This document shows positions 1 through 10,600 of a DNA stretch of 64,000 nucleotides, piece after piece; positions within the stretch are counted from its first letter, which is position 1; every line of letters starts with the position of its first letter. The notes under the pieces were generated by a model. It made no database searches, had not been told where the DNA came from, and was given only the letters and a program-made list of their open reading frames with translations. The DNA comes from Acanthochlamys bracteata (Eukaryota; Streptophyta; Magnoliopsida; Pandanales; Velloziaceae), in the NCBI GenBank assembly GCA_019914995.1, contig CM034131.1:5674501-5738500 (forward strand), in the 5' to 3' direction. The position numbers and the translations under genes were made by a program.

Positions 1-754
1 AAGTTGTACTGCCTACCTGACGGCCGGAGGAGGATAAGCCCATGTCAGTCATCTCGACCACTGAATTGTATCACTTCTGTTTGAGAGATTCTAAATGAAG
101 AAGAAACATATAGCAGAGAACGTCTATATGTACATTTAATCTTTTCTTTTGACGTACTTTCCACGTTTAATTGGTGGAACAGGTGTTCTTCTTCCGTGAG
201 AATGTTCTGTTATGAAGATAGCAGAGAGAGGGAGAGAGAAAATCTAAAAACTAAAGATGATTGGCTTATGCCTCTCTGGTGGTAACTGTTCTCCCCCAAC
301 ATTGCATTTCAGTTATGAAGATATTTATTTTTAAACGAAGTAACTTCATAGGGTTTCTGTTTGTAAACTAAACCGGAAGGAGCTATTTTAATTTTTGATT
401 TGTTCAAACGTTCGAATTTTTCTTCTATTTTTAATTTTGATTTGTTCAAAGGTTCGAATTTCTTCTGGTATGGCTTGGTAAGAAAGGTAAACAAATACAA
501 AAACCCAGACTCGATTGCGCGCGTTTGATTCATTTCGTAGAGCTCGACAACGAACATGCACATCGTTGTTATTACATAGACTACATTATTGAAGTCAAGT
601 TTATCAAAAGCTTGTTTAAAGATAGTTAACTAGTAATATAGAATTGAGGTCACACTCAGAGCCACACCTGAACTTTCGAATTGAATGGAAAGCAAATACA
701 ATTGGCAAAAATTAATTATTTTTGCTTAACATTCCATGTCAACGCTTAATCTGC
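1..754. other. Left flank, no gene recognised
   Basis: No coding exon could be supported here. A short open frame at the very left edge could be the tail of a gene lying outside the window, but it has no recognisable sequence. The rest is moderately AT-rich with a purine-rich GA stretch near 220-240. Confidence 0.4.
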
Positions 755-762
755 TTGACAGA

Positions 763-1312
763 CGTAGTTGTAAAAGTTAAACCAACCAATGAACCAAAAA
801 ATTATCCGAATCAACAAATCACGAATTGATCCGTCAAATCAATAAATTAAATATTAAAATAATAAAATATTGACACTTATTATTTCAAAAAAAATAAACT
901 TTTTTTTTTAAGAAAACATAAAAAAATAAACTAACAAAAGAAAAAAAAATATTTTAAATAATAAATTCAAAAAAATCTAATTTTAAATAATTTTATTTTT
1001 TATACTTTAATAAAATTAATATATAAAATTTTTAAAATCACTATAATATATATTACAAATAAAATAAAACAAACTTATCTTTTTACTTTATCACATCCAA
1101 ATATAAATCTAAACTACTTATTATATTTTAATATAAAACTACTAATGATTATTTTTGCATTAATATATCACAATTTGATCTGAACGAGGTCGAAGCAGAT
1201 CAGAACGGATCGATTACATGAACAGTTTTATTATAAACCCGAACCAATTTACATTCCGAATTGACAATTTCTGGATCGACCCAAACGGACCGATCCGGAT
1301 TTTACAACTATG
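763..1312. mobile_element. Non-autonomous hAT-like MITE
   Basis: A 550-bp AT-rich element with 13-bp terminal inverted repeats: it begins CGTAGTTGTAAAA and ends TTTTACAACTATG, 12 of 13 bases complementary. It is flanked by an 8-bp direct repeat, TTGACAGA on the left and TTGACAGG on the right. An 8-bp target duplication is the mark of the hAT superfamily. There is no transposase open frame, so it depends on an element elsewhere. One mismatch in the duplication suggests a fairly old insertion. Confidence 0.7.
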
Positions 1313-1651
1313 TTGACAGGTGTATGCTCACGATAATGAACTCACAAGATGCACTTAAATCAGTAGAATACAGACGAACACAACATGTGGAAAATTTTGT
1401 ACAACACAACGCTTGTGAATTTTTGCAGCATATTAGCAACGCCTTCAAAATCTTCACTAGCTTCTAGGCATGTGGTTCCTGGAGTTGCACCATCAAACCG
1501 CACTCCTCGACCTGGTAAATATGTAATGAGATAATATTCAGCAAAGTCACTGATCACCGAGCACCAAGCAGGAGCATGGATAGTTTAGGTGTTGAGCATT
1601 CATCACTAGCACTTGGACAATTAAAAATAGATGATCCAGGTGCATACCTTT

Positions 1652-4600
1652 TCAGCTGAAGTTTGTAGCTTCTAAGAAATTAGCTCTCTCGGTAACAGGA
1701 TAAGTATCTTTTCCTTCCAAGAAATATGCTTTCTCCTGGAAAGGATGAAATTTCAGCAGTTTAATGTACTAGTATTGCAGACACTTTTCAACCATATTTA
1801 TACAAAGACATAGATATTCCAGCAACTAATCACAGAGCAGAATAACAATGGCACATAATGAAGGTCATTTTAACAGTGGGAAGTTCTTATACCAAAATAA
1901 TCTTAAATTCAGCCAATATTACGACTGCCATAGTTATGTTACATTTGCCCCGTTCAGAAGTCAACCACATGGAAATATGATTCATAAAGACGAACTACAA
2001 TTTACATACTCCAGATCATTTAAGTGCCTGCAATATACCATTTTTCAGTAAAGGACAGCCATATCTACATCGCAAAGAAATAGCTTCTTCCTGCACCTAC
2101 TTCACGGAACGATAGCACAAACAGGGAGGAACCAAGAAAGGAGGGAAGAGAGTCCAATTAGCCTTGAAATTACTTCAGATATATTACTTTAATATAATAT
2201 TTAAAGTTGTAATGAGCAACAGCTCCCATCTTGACTATACTTTAGCTAAGCAATTACTTCGTAGAAGTTATAATTTGTATTTAAAAGGAGTTTCGCCTTA
2301 ACTATAGACTTCATATATATCAAAAATACTTTAATCGAATCTTCTTGCTATGTTATACTCAGTTGCATTATCATCTCTGTTATTAGTTCTCTCTAATTGT
2401 TTAGTCCATGCTAATCTCTCAATATACTGCTCTCCTTCAATTTCATCAACAACTTGGTGTAAGAACAAAAATTCCTATTAAACTAAGTTGCGAAAAGAAT
2501 TTATGCCAATATAAACACTCGACTAACAGCTACCATGGAGCATAATTTTAATGCAAAAACTCTTCTTTTTCTTTTGTGAAAGACCACAATAAAAATTAAA
2601 AGTGAGAAAATTATACTATTAGACCTTTCTAGCATCTAATATCCTAAAATAGATGCTAATAAACTGCAGGAATTTATAGAAAGTAGTACTCGTTAAGCGT
2701 ACCAGTAACCGCCATAAGAAAGGAGCCCTTTCCCTTCTCTTAATTTCATTATCGATTTCTTCAATTGCTGTGTGACAACAAGAACTATGTCAAAAGCAAT
2801 CATGATTCTCATATAACAAAAGAAAAGAGTCAATACAAGCTCACCCTTGGAGACGTGTCCAGTATTCAATAGAATAATGTACCAAACTTCATTGAAGACA
2901 TCAAGTTGTTCATCAGAGGCCCCGATCATCTATATTAAGATTGAATCGTTAAGAGTGAAAAATATGTGCTCAACATCATAAGAGTCAATGGTATAAGGAG
3001 TGGTCTTACTTTATAGCCAATAGCATTAAAATCGGGACCAAGTATATCGAAAGCTTTAAGGTAATTTCCCCTTCCATATTCATGAATAGCTTCACCAAGC
3101 TAACATATGAAGAGAAGTATCGGTACATTAAAATAACAAAATTCAAAGTAATGCATCTAATATATATAAAAAATTTCCATGTCACAATGTACCAGATAAA
3201 AAACCTATCCACTATAATTAACATACTGAAGAAAAAGGCACCAACCATAATTCCTTTTTGCATTACTTGCTGTTGCTTCTTGCTCATTTTCTGAACCCTA
3301 ACAGTAACAACATCTTGGTATTACATTAAAATGCAACTTGGAGCAATTTCTCAAAAAAATTGCACCATTACCTTAATCTCATTGAGTCGAGCAACTTCTC
3401 TGCTTTGTCTTTTTCCCCCGTACAAGACAATGCCCAAAGTGCAAATATATCAAGTAACCACTCCATATGCCAAGTAGACTAGAGAGTATAGTGCATAAAT
3501 AAGCAATTATGAAGATGATCAATTAGTACTAGCACATTCAAAAAAGGCTTTTACATATATGAATGGATGTGAGCAATTATGCACGTCGAGGATAGACAAC
3601 ATTTATTAAACTATAGATGCTGTCTTTAGCTAGTTTTTCCCCTACTGCATCAGCACTTAAGAGTAGTATTGTCAGAAAGATGTTGTTAACACTGCTCAGA
3701 AATATTTTACCTCATCTGTCAATATCATTGCTACTTTCTTTAAGTGGTTACTAATTATCCAATCCTTCACAAAGCCAATCTCAACCCTCACATAAATCCG
3801 CATCAATAAACCTAGAGCATTTAGGTATACCTGAAAGCATGAGACAGTTACAACCGCTGAAAACAATGAACAAATCAAAATACTTATAACATATATACTT
3901 CTCCAGGATCTGCATGACTTCTTTCAAGTTCTTTCCAGATGTTACCATAAGCATCGGCAACTTTCTGTTGAGAAGCATGGCCTTCCAAGTAACACACAGC
4001 TACATGCCACCAATTGTGAGAGTACCTAAAATTAATAGCAACTTTTGGATGTGATAGGAGCAAAATTAGATTATGCCAGTAGTCAATAAGGAAAGGTTCC
4101 ACAAAGGGCTTCATACATGAATGATGAACAACCATTCCATGTGGAAGCACAAAGCTTGAACATATGGATATGGATTAAGTGAAGCAAAACTAAATTATGC
4201 CAGCAGTTAATAAGGAAAGGTTGCACAAAAGGCATCATACATGAATGATGAACAATCATTCCATGTGGAAGCACAAGCTTCCATGAAACTAACAGCTTCT
4301 TGAAAGTGACATTTGTACTGCAAAACATGGCATAACTGCAAAAGATAAAAGAGGAATTATATCTTTATTCGTTAAGACTATGAAGAGGAACAAAAAAGTC
4401 ATTACAAATAAGGTAAACTAAACAAAAACTAGGTGTGACATTTTCACATATGCTTCCAAAAAGAAAACTTTCTGAGAGAATAACTTTTTAACCATGGTGG
4501 AAGAACAAGGGAGCACCAAAGCTATGGTTATTGTTTGCTTGTTAAGAGGATAGCAGTAGTAAGAGTAAAATTATAGGAGTAGGATAGGGAGCTCAGTTCC

Positions 4601-7275
4601 TTGCCCTGGTGCTTGTATACCGTGGTCAAGGATGCAGGAGATCTAGCCCTCAAACTGAAGGAAACTTGCAGGCATCCATAAACCCCTCTAAACCTGTCAG
4701 TAAAAATTGTTCTCTCTGGAAGACCTTAACCAGTATAAATGTGCTAAAATTCAAAATGCTTCAGACTACCTTCAATATTCTTACACGAAGCAAACAAATG
4801 GTTTACAGATGGAAGTTCCATCTTATCAGACGTATACTATATGCTGAGAAAGTATATCTATTTACTTACTGCATGCTGTGACCACACATCATCCCTTTTT
4901 AGCTCAAGGCCCCTCCTAGCAGTCCTTTCAGCTTCATCCATTCTCCCAAGCTCCAATAAAGGAAATGCATGCATCCCATGTATGTAGCTCTGATTATAAT
5001 TCTCAGCCAAGACCTAATAGATCAATAAACTATGAGAGCTTAGTTCGAACAATGAGGATCATCCTGCAAAATTTTCCCATGTTAAAGTATTTTAAAATGG
5101 AAAAAATCAATAAAAACATAAACATACAGAAAGCAAATGAGGAAAACAATCTTATATTTGTACAAAAACAAATTAACAAAGAGAGACAGTATAATAAAAC
5201 TGATATGCAACATGAATACAATGCTCACCATTTCAACAAGACTAAGGGATATGTCGGGCCGACCAATGTAGAAGCATATTACTTGAGCTCTCTTCAAAGA
5301 AATAAGGTCTTTAGGGAAATCCTTTAGCAACTACAATAAGGACATATTAAGTTTTAAATTAGAAGGGATATAAGCAAAAAAATTTCTCACAAATAATTTC
5401 TAAAGTAGGCCATCGAACTTGTTATCAATCTCAAAATGAAGATGATCGTTCTTCATCACATCCTAGCCTGCTGTTTCATCAGGCAATAATCACTTAAGAG
5501 AACTATAATTAGTAGGCCCTTTCAAGGTGAGTCCTCAATTCTTTCGGATTAATGCTCAAAATGAAGATGATCGTTCTTCATCACATCCTAGCCTGCTGTT
5601 TCATCAGGCAATAATCACTTAAGAGAACTATAATTAGTAGGCCCTTTCAAGGTGAGTCCTCAATTCTTTCGGGTTAATGCCTTATAGAAAACACCAATCC
5701 TTCATGAGAATAGCAAATCTATGCGTAGGTATTTCAACCATCTTTAAACATAGTCATAAACAGTCGACCAAGCTGAAGTCGTAGCTCTGGAGCATAACTT
5801 CATATTCACAACTGGAAAAATAGACATCTGAATTACAATAAAGAGAAATGGAATGCAGCAGCTTCAATTCATGCAGAAGGTCAAGTAAAAATTAGCATAC
5901 AAAGTTCTATCAGGTAGCTTACTCGTACATAATGACTTGTTAATAAGCACAGAGATAAATAAACCCCTCTTTTTTATATTGTATAATGTAAACAACAGCC
6001 AATGTGTCCATCATCCAGAACTGACATTTAAGAACAAGCAATAGCATGTTGTATGGTACCTTGGAGTGCTGGTCAAGGGCAGCATCAACATCCATGTGAT
6101 TCCCAACCAAGAAAGTAAGAGCTCGCACCACAGCTTTCTCATAATCTGTTGCATTCTCCTGATCCGCACATACAATGTTCATCAAACACGAAAGCTTTGT
6201 CAAGTAAATTCTATGGTGAAAATTTACGAACTAAAGTACAAATTATCCAACAACATTATCTCTTAGTGTCACTACTGTAAATTGAAATATATTATTCAGA
6301 TTTTTTTTCCTTGAAATGAATCAATTATCCATGGTAAATATGGTGTCACGCTTGCATATTCTTTAGAGAGAAAAACAAAAGTTAACTTTGACCCAGGTAG
6401 TACTCATCAGCCTGTTAGCAGTTAAGACATTAAGCTTACTTAAAAGATTCTTCAGTACAAGATAAAATTATATCTTTTAAAAAAAAGGGGAAAAAGAAAG
6501 CTGAAACTGCAGCAAATGTTCTAAGAAGAATGCCTTAGAACTACAATATAAGAACATGTAATTAACAAGAACGCCTTAGAGCTACAATATAACAAGATTG
6601 TGTGAAACCGTTTGATTGCGCAAACTTGCCTTCAAATGTCTGAATTCACAATACAAAATAGCTTATTCGTGTCAAACTTATAATAAACATGAGATGAACT
6701 TTCAACAATTTCCATCGGCAAAATTCAAGACTCTAATTTACTTTAGTATACGCAGTAGTTATGTTAAGAGATTTGGTTGCTTCAATTCACTCTAGTATAA
6801 GTAGTAGCTATATTAAGAATTTGGTTGCTTAAAAAGTCATGTTGCAGAATCATGGTTGTAGCTTCACCAAATCATCAAACCCAAGAACAGATCAATTAGT
6901 TAAATAATAATACCGACTGCTCCTGAAATCTCAAACATTCGTATCCAAGTAAACCTTGTTTGGAAAAAAAAAAAACACCAAACTAAACTAAACTAGAACA
7001 ACAGCATTAAGGAAAATAGAACTTATTCACACAGCGGCAGCAGCGGTAGCGGTGACAATTAGTTGGTTAGCCTTGTTGGGATCCTTGGAAGCAATGAAAT
7101 GTGCAGCGAGGGCATTTGCAAGAGCACAAGAAGGATCAGCGGAAATGGCATCGAGAATGATCGATCGCCGGCGACCGTAGTTGAGAACTTGATCGTAGTA
7201 TGAATTGATCGCTGTCAGACAAGCACCGGAGCTAGTACGAACCTTGTAACCCCACTTGTCCACTCTCGTCTCCAT
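1652..7275 (-). CDS. TTC38: TTC38-like tetratricopeptide repeat protein
   Basis: Thirteen exons, read right to left: 7275-7033, 6158-6060, 5330-5229, 5013-4870, 4335-4241, 4025-3899, 3830-3711, 3478-3372, 3297-3246, 3099-3010, 2929-2845, 2767-2703, 1735-1652. They join into one frame of 470 residues, the usual length for plant tetratricopeptide repeat protein 38 relatives. Family landmarks recalled from plant homologues are METRVDKWGY at the start, SLKRAQVICFY near residue 125, HGMHAFPLLELGRMDEAER, LCHVLQYKCHF and HNWWHVAVCYLEGH near 231. The start at 7275 is preferred over an upstream in-frame ATG (7335) because homologues begin METR. The fold is a helical TPR solenoid; its cellular role is not established. 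Introns 2 and 5 carry tandem duplications reported separately. The donor after exon 9 (GTTGGT) is weak, so that junction is the least certain. Confidence 0.88.
4047..4279 (-). repeat. Diverged tandem duplication covering the 3' end of exon 5
   Basis: Two direct copies of about 107-110 bp lie head to tail, roughly 4047-4157 and 4168-4279. The right copy holds the last ~40 bases of TTC38-like exon 5 and its 5' splice site. The left copy lies in intron 5 and repeats that exon end, in frame and with one residue changed (TWNDCSSF to TWNGCSSF), followed by another GTATGA donor. Copies differ at several sites and by small indels, so the event is not recent. Confidence 0.8.
5430..5679. repeat. Near-perfect 125-bp tandem duplication in intron 2
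   Basis: Two adjacent copies with a period of 125 bp (5430-5554 and 5555-5679) differ at one base near the end (CGGATTAATG against CGGGTTAATG). They lie inside intron 2 of the TTC38-like gene. The identity implies a very young duplication or an assembly artefact. Confidence 0.9.
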
Positions 7276-8224
7276 CTCCGTTTCGCTCTCTCTATCTCTT
7301 CTCGCCTGTTCCTTTTTCAGTATTGAAAGCAACACTGAAACAGCAGGGATGGTTTTCTGTACTTCTTTTTAGAGATTTGGTTTTCTCTGGAAAACACGTA
7401 AGGGGCATGTGTCGCTGTTAAAAAGCTTTTTAATATATTATTTTATAAATTAATATAATAAGTATTAATAATTTATATTTTATTTATATTTTTTAAAATT
7501 TTAAACTAAAAGATATACAAAAATTTGTTGAAATTAAAGAGGAGCTTATTGTGAACGATAAGCGATTCCAAATATATTCTCATTTGAGCAAAAAATATAT
7601 AATTTTGAGAGAGTTTATATATAATTTGGAGAGAGTTTATACAATGATTTATATATTTTTGCTGTCCAGTTATCTGCCCTTCACTCCGGCTCTCTGCTCG
7701 CCGCTCTCCGACTACGCTCTCTGGTTAGGTTTTCTGCTCTACACTGTCAGCTTTACCACTCTACTCAGTATCCGACTATTAATTTTCTCTCTTCGCAGAG
7801 TTTGCATACTATATGCCTACATTTTTTTCTAGATATTGTGTTTCACTTGTGAAGTTGTTAAAAAAATTTGATATCGCAGCTGTGCCTATCGTATCACTGT
7901 TTAAAAAAAATTCTGAGTTTGAATCCTGCAATTAAATTTTCTACGCTTCTAATTTATTAGACAACCAGTGTATATCTACCATTTTTTTTAATAATCATCA
8001 AACATTTTGTTGATACATTAGTTATTGCGGAGTTTCTAATATCACTGGTATTCATTGATTAGTTAATCCATCCATCAATAGAAAAGAGTTAAGTAAGGCT
8101 TTGTAGGAGCGAACATAAAACAGAAAAGATTTAAAGTTTTTTTTTCTTTTGATATTCATTCTTCAAACTCTATAAAAGAAAACAATACATATTAGAATTA
8201 GAAAAAAAATTTTGGATTTTTTTT

Positions 8225-8745
8225 TATCTGGTATAAAGATTTTTTTAACTGGTAGCACTAGTATGACAGTCTTGTATGTGGTATTTTTTTTTACTGCCAA
8301 CATATGTTAGGATTTTTTGAATATTTTTTTATGTAGTATAAGCACCAAATTGGCAGACTTTGTGAAATTTTTTTTCTTGCTGCCAGCATAAGGTTTTCTG
8401 GATTGTTTTTTGATGTAGTAGAAGCTGCCAGTATAGGATTTTCAGGATTTTTTCTTGATGTAGTATAAGCACTAGTGTAGCAGACTTTGTGAAATTTTTT
8501 TTTACTACCAGCATAGGATTTTATGTGTTATTTCTTATCTAGTATAATCACTACTATAGCATTTTTGTATGTAGAATATTTTTTCTTACTGCAGTATAGA
8601 ATTTCTTGTACTACTTCTGATTTAGTATAAGCATTAGTATGTCACTTGTATGTGAAATATTTTTTCTTAGTACCAGCATAAAATTTTCTTTAATGTGGAA
8701 TACTTTTTATCTAGTATAAGCACTAGTATGTCACTGAATTACTGA
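8225..8745. repeat. Degenerate ~85-bp tandem array
   Basis: The phrase TAGTATAAGCACTAGTATG, with variants, recurs near 8250, 8334, 8418, 8461, 8541, 8626 and 8713. It is followed in most units by a TTTGTGAAAT then T-rich block and by a CCAGCATAGGATTTTCT block. Spacing is 80-87 bp apart from one shortened unit (~43 bp). This is a small satellite-like array of about six units in the gap between the TTC38-like and CHCHD2-like genes. Confidence 0.75.
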
Positions 8746-9859
8746 CAAATAAAACAAAATTGATTTCTTTTTACAAAACAGAAGCGATAAACAAAACCTT
8801 TTGTTTCATGCATGTTATAACATAATTAATTTTTCTTTTACAAACTGAATTGTTACAACTTTTGTTATTTATTTAGATGACTATTTTCTTTATTGTATTG
8901 AATTTTTTATGCAATCCACTTGAATGTTATAGATTAACATTACACAGGTAGTAGTGCAAGAGCTTACTGACTGCCTGACAGAGTTGAAGTCTTGAATTAA
9001 ATGTATTTTTTTACCCTTCCACACAGCTGAAGCTTTAAAGGGATATCTCTTTAATTTATGATCCCTTTGCAAAGCTACAAAGCTTTAATTTCAAATTAAA
9101 AAATTATTCGCTGCTTGAATATTATTGATGAAATGATGACTTTGTTGCTTTTCAGTTTGTATTATTATTGAAACTAGAAGTTCAATTGTGTGTAACATTC
9201 ACAGTTAAAATTTGAAAATTGAATGTTGATATGTTTTTGGTAAAGATTCTTGCTGTCTAGAATCTGGATTAGAAATTAAATAAATCTTACCGTCTCTTGC
9301 AAAAAAAAAATTCTTGCTGTGTGCTACTATATGTATTATAATTGCTGTATGGATCAGATACTGGTTGACCCGATAAGTCAACGTTCGGTCCGATTATAGC
9401 CGGGTTAATATTCGGTTCGATTTTTACAACTATGCTTTATAAAAACAAACAAGATCTATTCAAATGAGAGTAATTAGTTACTCTACCATATGTCATTACT
9501 CATGTCTGTATAAAATTTTAAAATTTTATTATTCTTCTAAACTTGTTGCAGCAAATATGTGGAATAAGTTATTTAAATAACTTTCAGGAATGACTGCAAT
9601 CGTCTCAAAATGCAAAATTCTATATACAAGGTATGTTTTATCTCATTTATACAGACTAATAATTTTATATAAGAAGGTATTTAAAGATAGTAATTATTTT
9701 ACTACTTTTCAAAAATATACAAAAAAATATACACAAAGATATACTGATCTTATACCCATGTAGTACTAGGGTCTCTATGGCTATGTTCTAAGGTTAGAAT
9801 AACTAAATGAATCAAATTATTGATGAACCCAGTTAATTCATGTTTATGTAGGGCGTATT

Positions 9860-10085
9860 ACCTGCCACTTAAACTACACTTTTTCAAACTCATTTTAATA
9901 TAACAAAAATAAAAAATTTCAAATAAATTTTTTCTATTAAAAAATATGTTTTTAAAATTTAATTTTAAAACTTACTAGTAAAACAAAATTAATATATAAA
10001 TTTACTTTTTATTAAATATTTTAAATTTTATTTAATTTTTTAAATTATTTTTAAAAAGTGAGGTTATATAAAGTAAACACACCCG
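9860..10085. mobile_element. AT-rich MITE-like element, family 1
   Basis: About 220 bp, over 80% A+T. It shares ordered blocks (ACTTTTTCAAACTC, then TTTAATATAA, then TTTTTATTAAATATTTT, then an end like GAACACACCC) with copies near 17030, 24090 and 57325. Reverse-complemented, the end reads GGGTGTGTTTA, a terminus common among plant MITEs. No open frame. Exact ends are uncertain. Confidence 0.5.
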
Positions 10086-10323
10086 TATTGAAAAGACAAA
10101 GTAGAAAAAAACTCTATATAATGTTTGACTTTATCAGAAGCGACTTTTCAATTTTTATTTATCTTTTATTTTTTATTTAATTACAAGCCCCAAATGCATA
10201 ACAATTATAAAAAGTTATTTTTAGAGTGCACCAAATATAAAAATTAAATTTATTTACAAATTTCCCATTTTCTATAAAATTCACTTTATACGAATTCGTT
10301 TCAGTGCAACATTAGGTTTGGGT

Positions 10324-10372
10324 TGGGCCTATCCAGTCCACATAGCATCGTTATGGGCTTTCTAAAAGCCCA
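10324..10372 (+). promoter_or_regulatory. Cluster of Site II (TGGGCY) elements
   Basis: TGGGCC at 10324-10329, TGGGCT at 10354-10359 and AGCCCA (TGGGCT on the other strand) at 10367-10372 lie 230-280 bp before the CHCHD2-like start codon. Site II clusters, bound by TCP factors, are typical of plant nuclear genes for mitochondrial and ribosomal proteins, which fits the downstream product. Confidence 0.6.
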
Positions 10373-10399
10373 TCACACACGGAGAAACACGCCCGCACC

Positions 10400-10412
10400 G
10401 AACTTTCTAGAA
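10400..10412 (+). promoter_or_regulatory. Perfect heat shock element
   Basis: GAACTTTCTAGAA is an exact three-unit alternating array (GAA-nn-TTC-nn-GAA), the consensus for trimeric heat shock factor. It lies about 190 bp upstream of the CHCHD2-like ATG and just downstream of the Site II cluster. A TATA-like TTTAAATA follows at 10514-10521. Function is inferred from motif and position only. Confidence 0.6.
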
Positions 10413-10600
10413 GGCCTCATCTCGTGTTCCTAGCTTTTTTCCCAAGTCAGTTTCCCTTCCAACGAACCAAACCCGCCATGAAATGACTACGTTACCCTCC
10501 ATTCTTTAAGTTCTTTAAATAGATCCCATCACTGTTTCCCCCATTAGTCCCGCTTGTTTTTCAAGAAACTTCTGTTGGTAGAGAGCTTTTCGGCGCCGCC

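Larger units (their letters stand above)
7336..10317. other. Intergenic region between divergent genes
   Basis: No coding gene is recognised. Besides the tandem array, it holds an AT-rich stretch (7430-7510) and a solo right terminus TTTTACAACTATG at 9422-9434. That terminus is identical to the end of the hAT-like element at 763-1312; its left end was not found, so this copy looks truncated. An AT-rich MITE lies at 9860-10085. The flanking genes diverge, so the region carries both promoters. Confidence 0.6.

Noticed and set aside
7860-7960. Possible tRNA-derived SINE, from the B-box-like GAGTTTGAATCCTGC near 7917
   Set aside because: No clear A box at the right distance, no poly-A or poly-T tail with target duplication, so a chance match is as likely.
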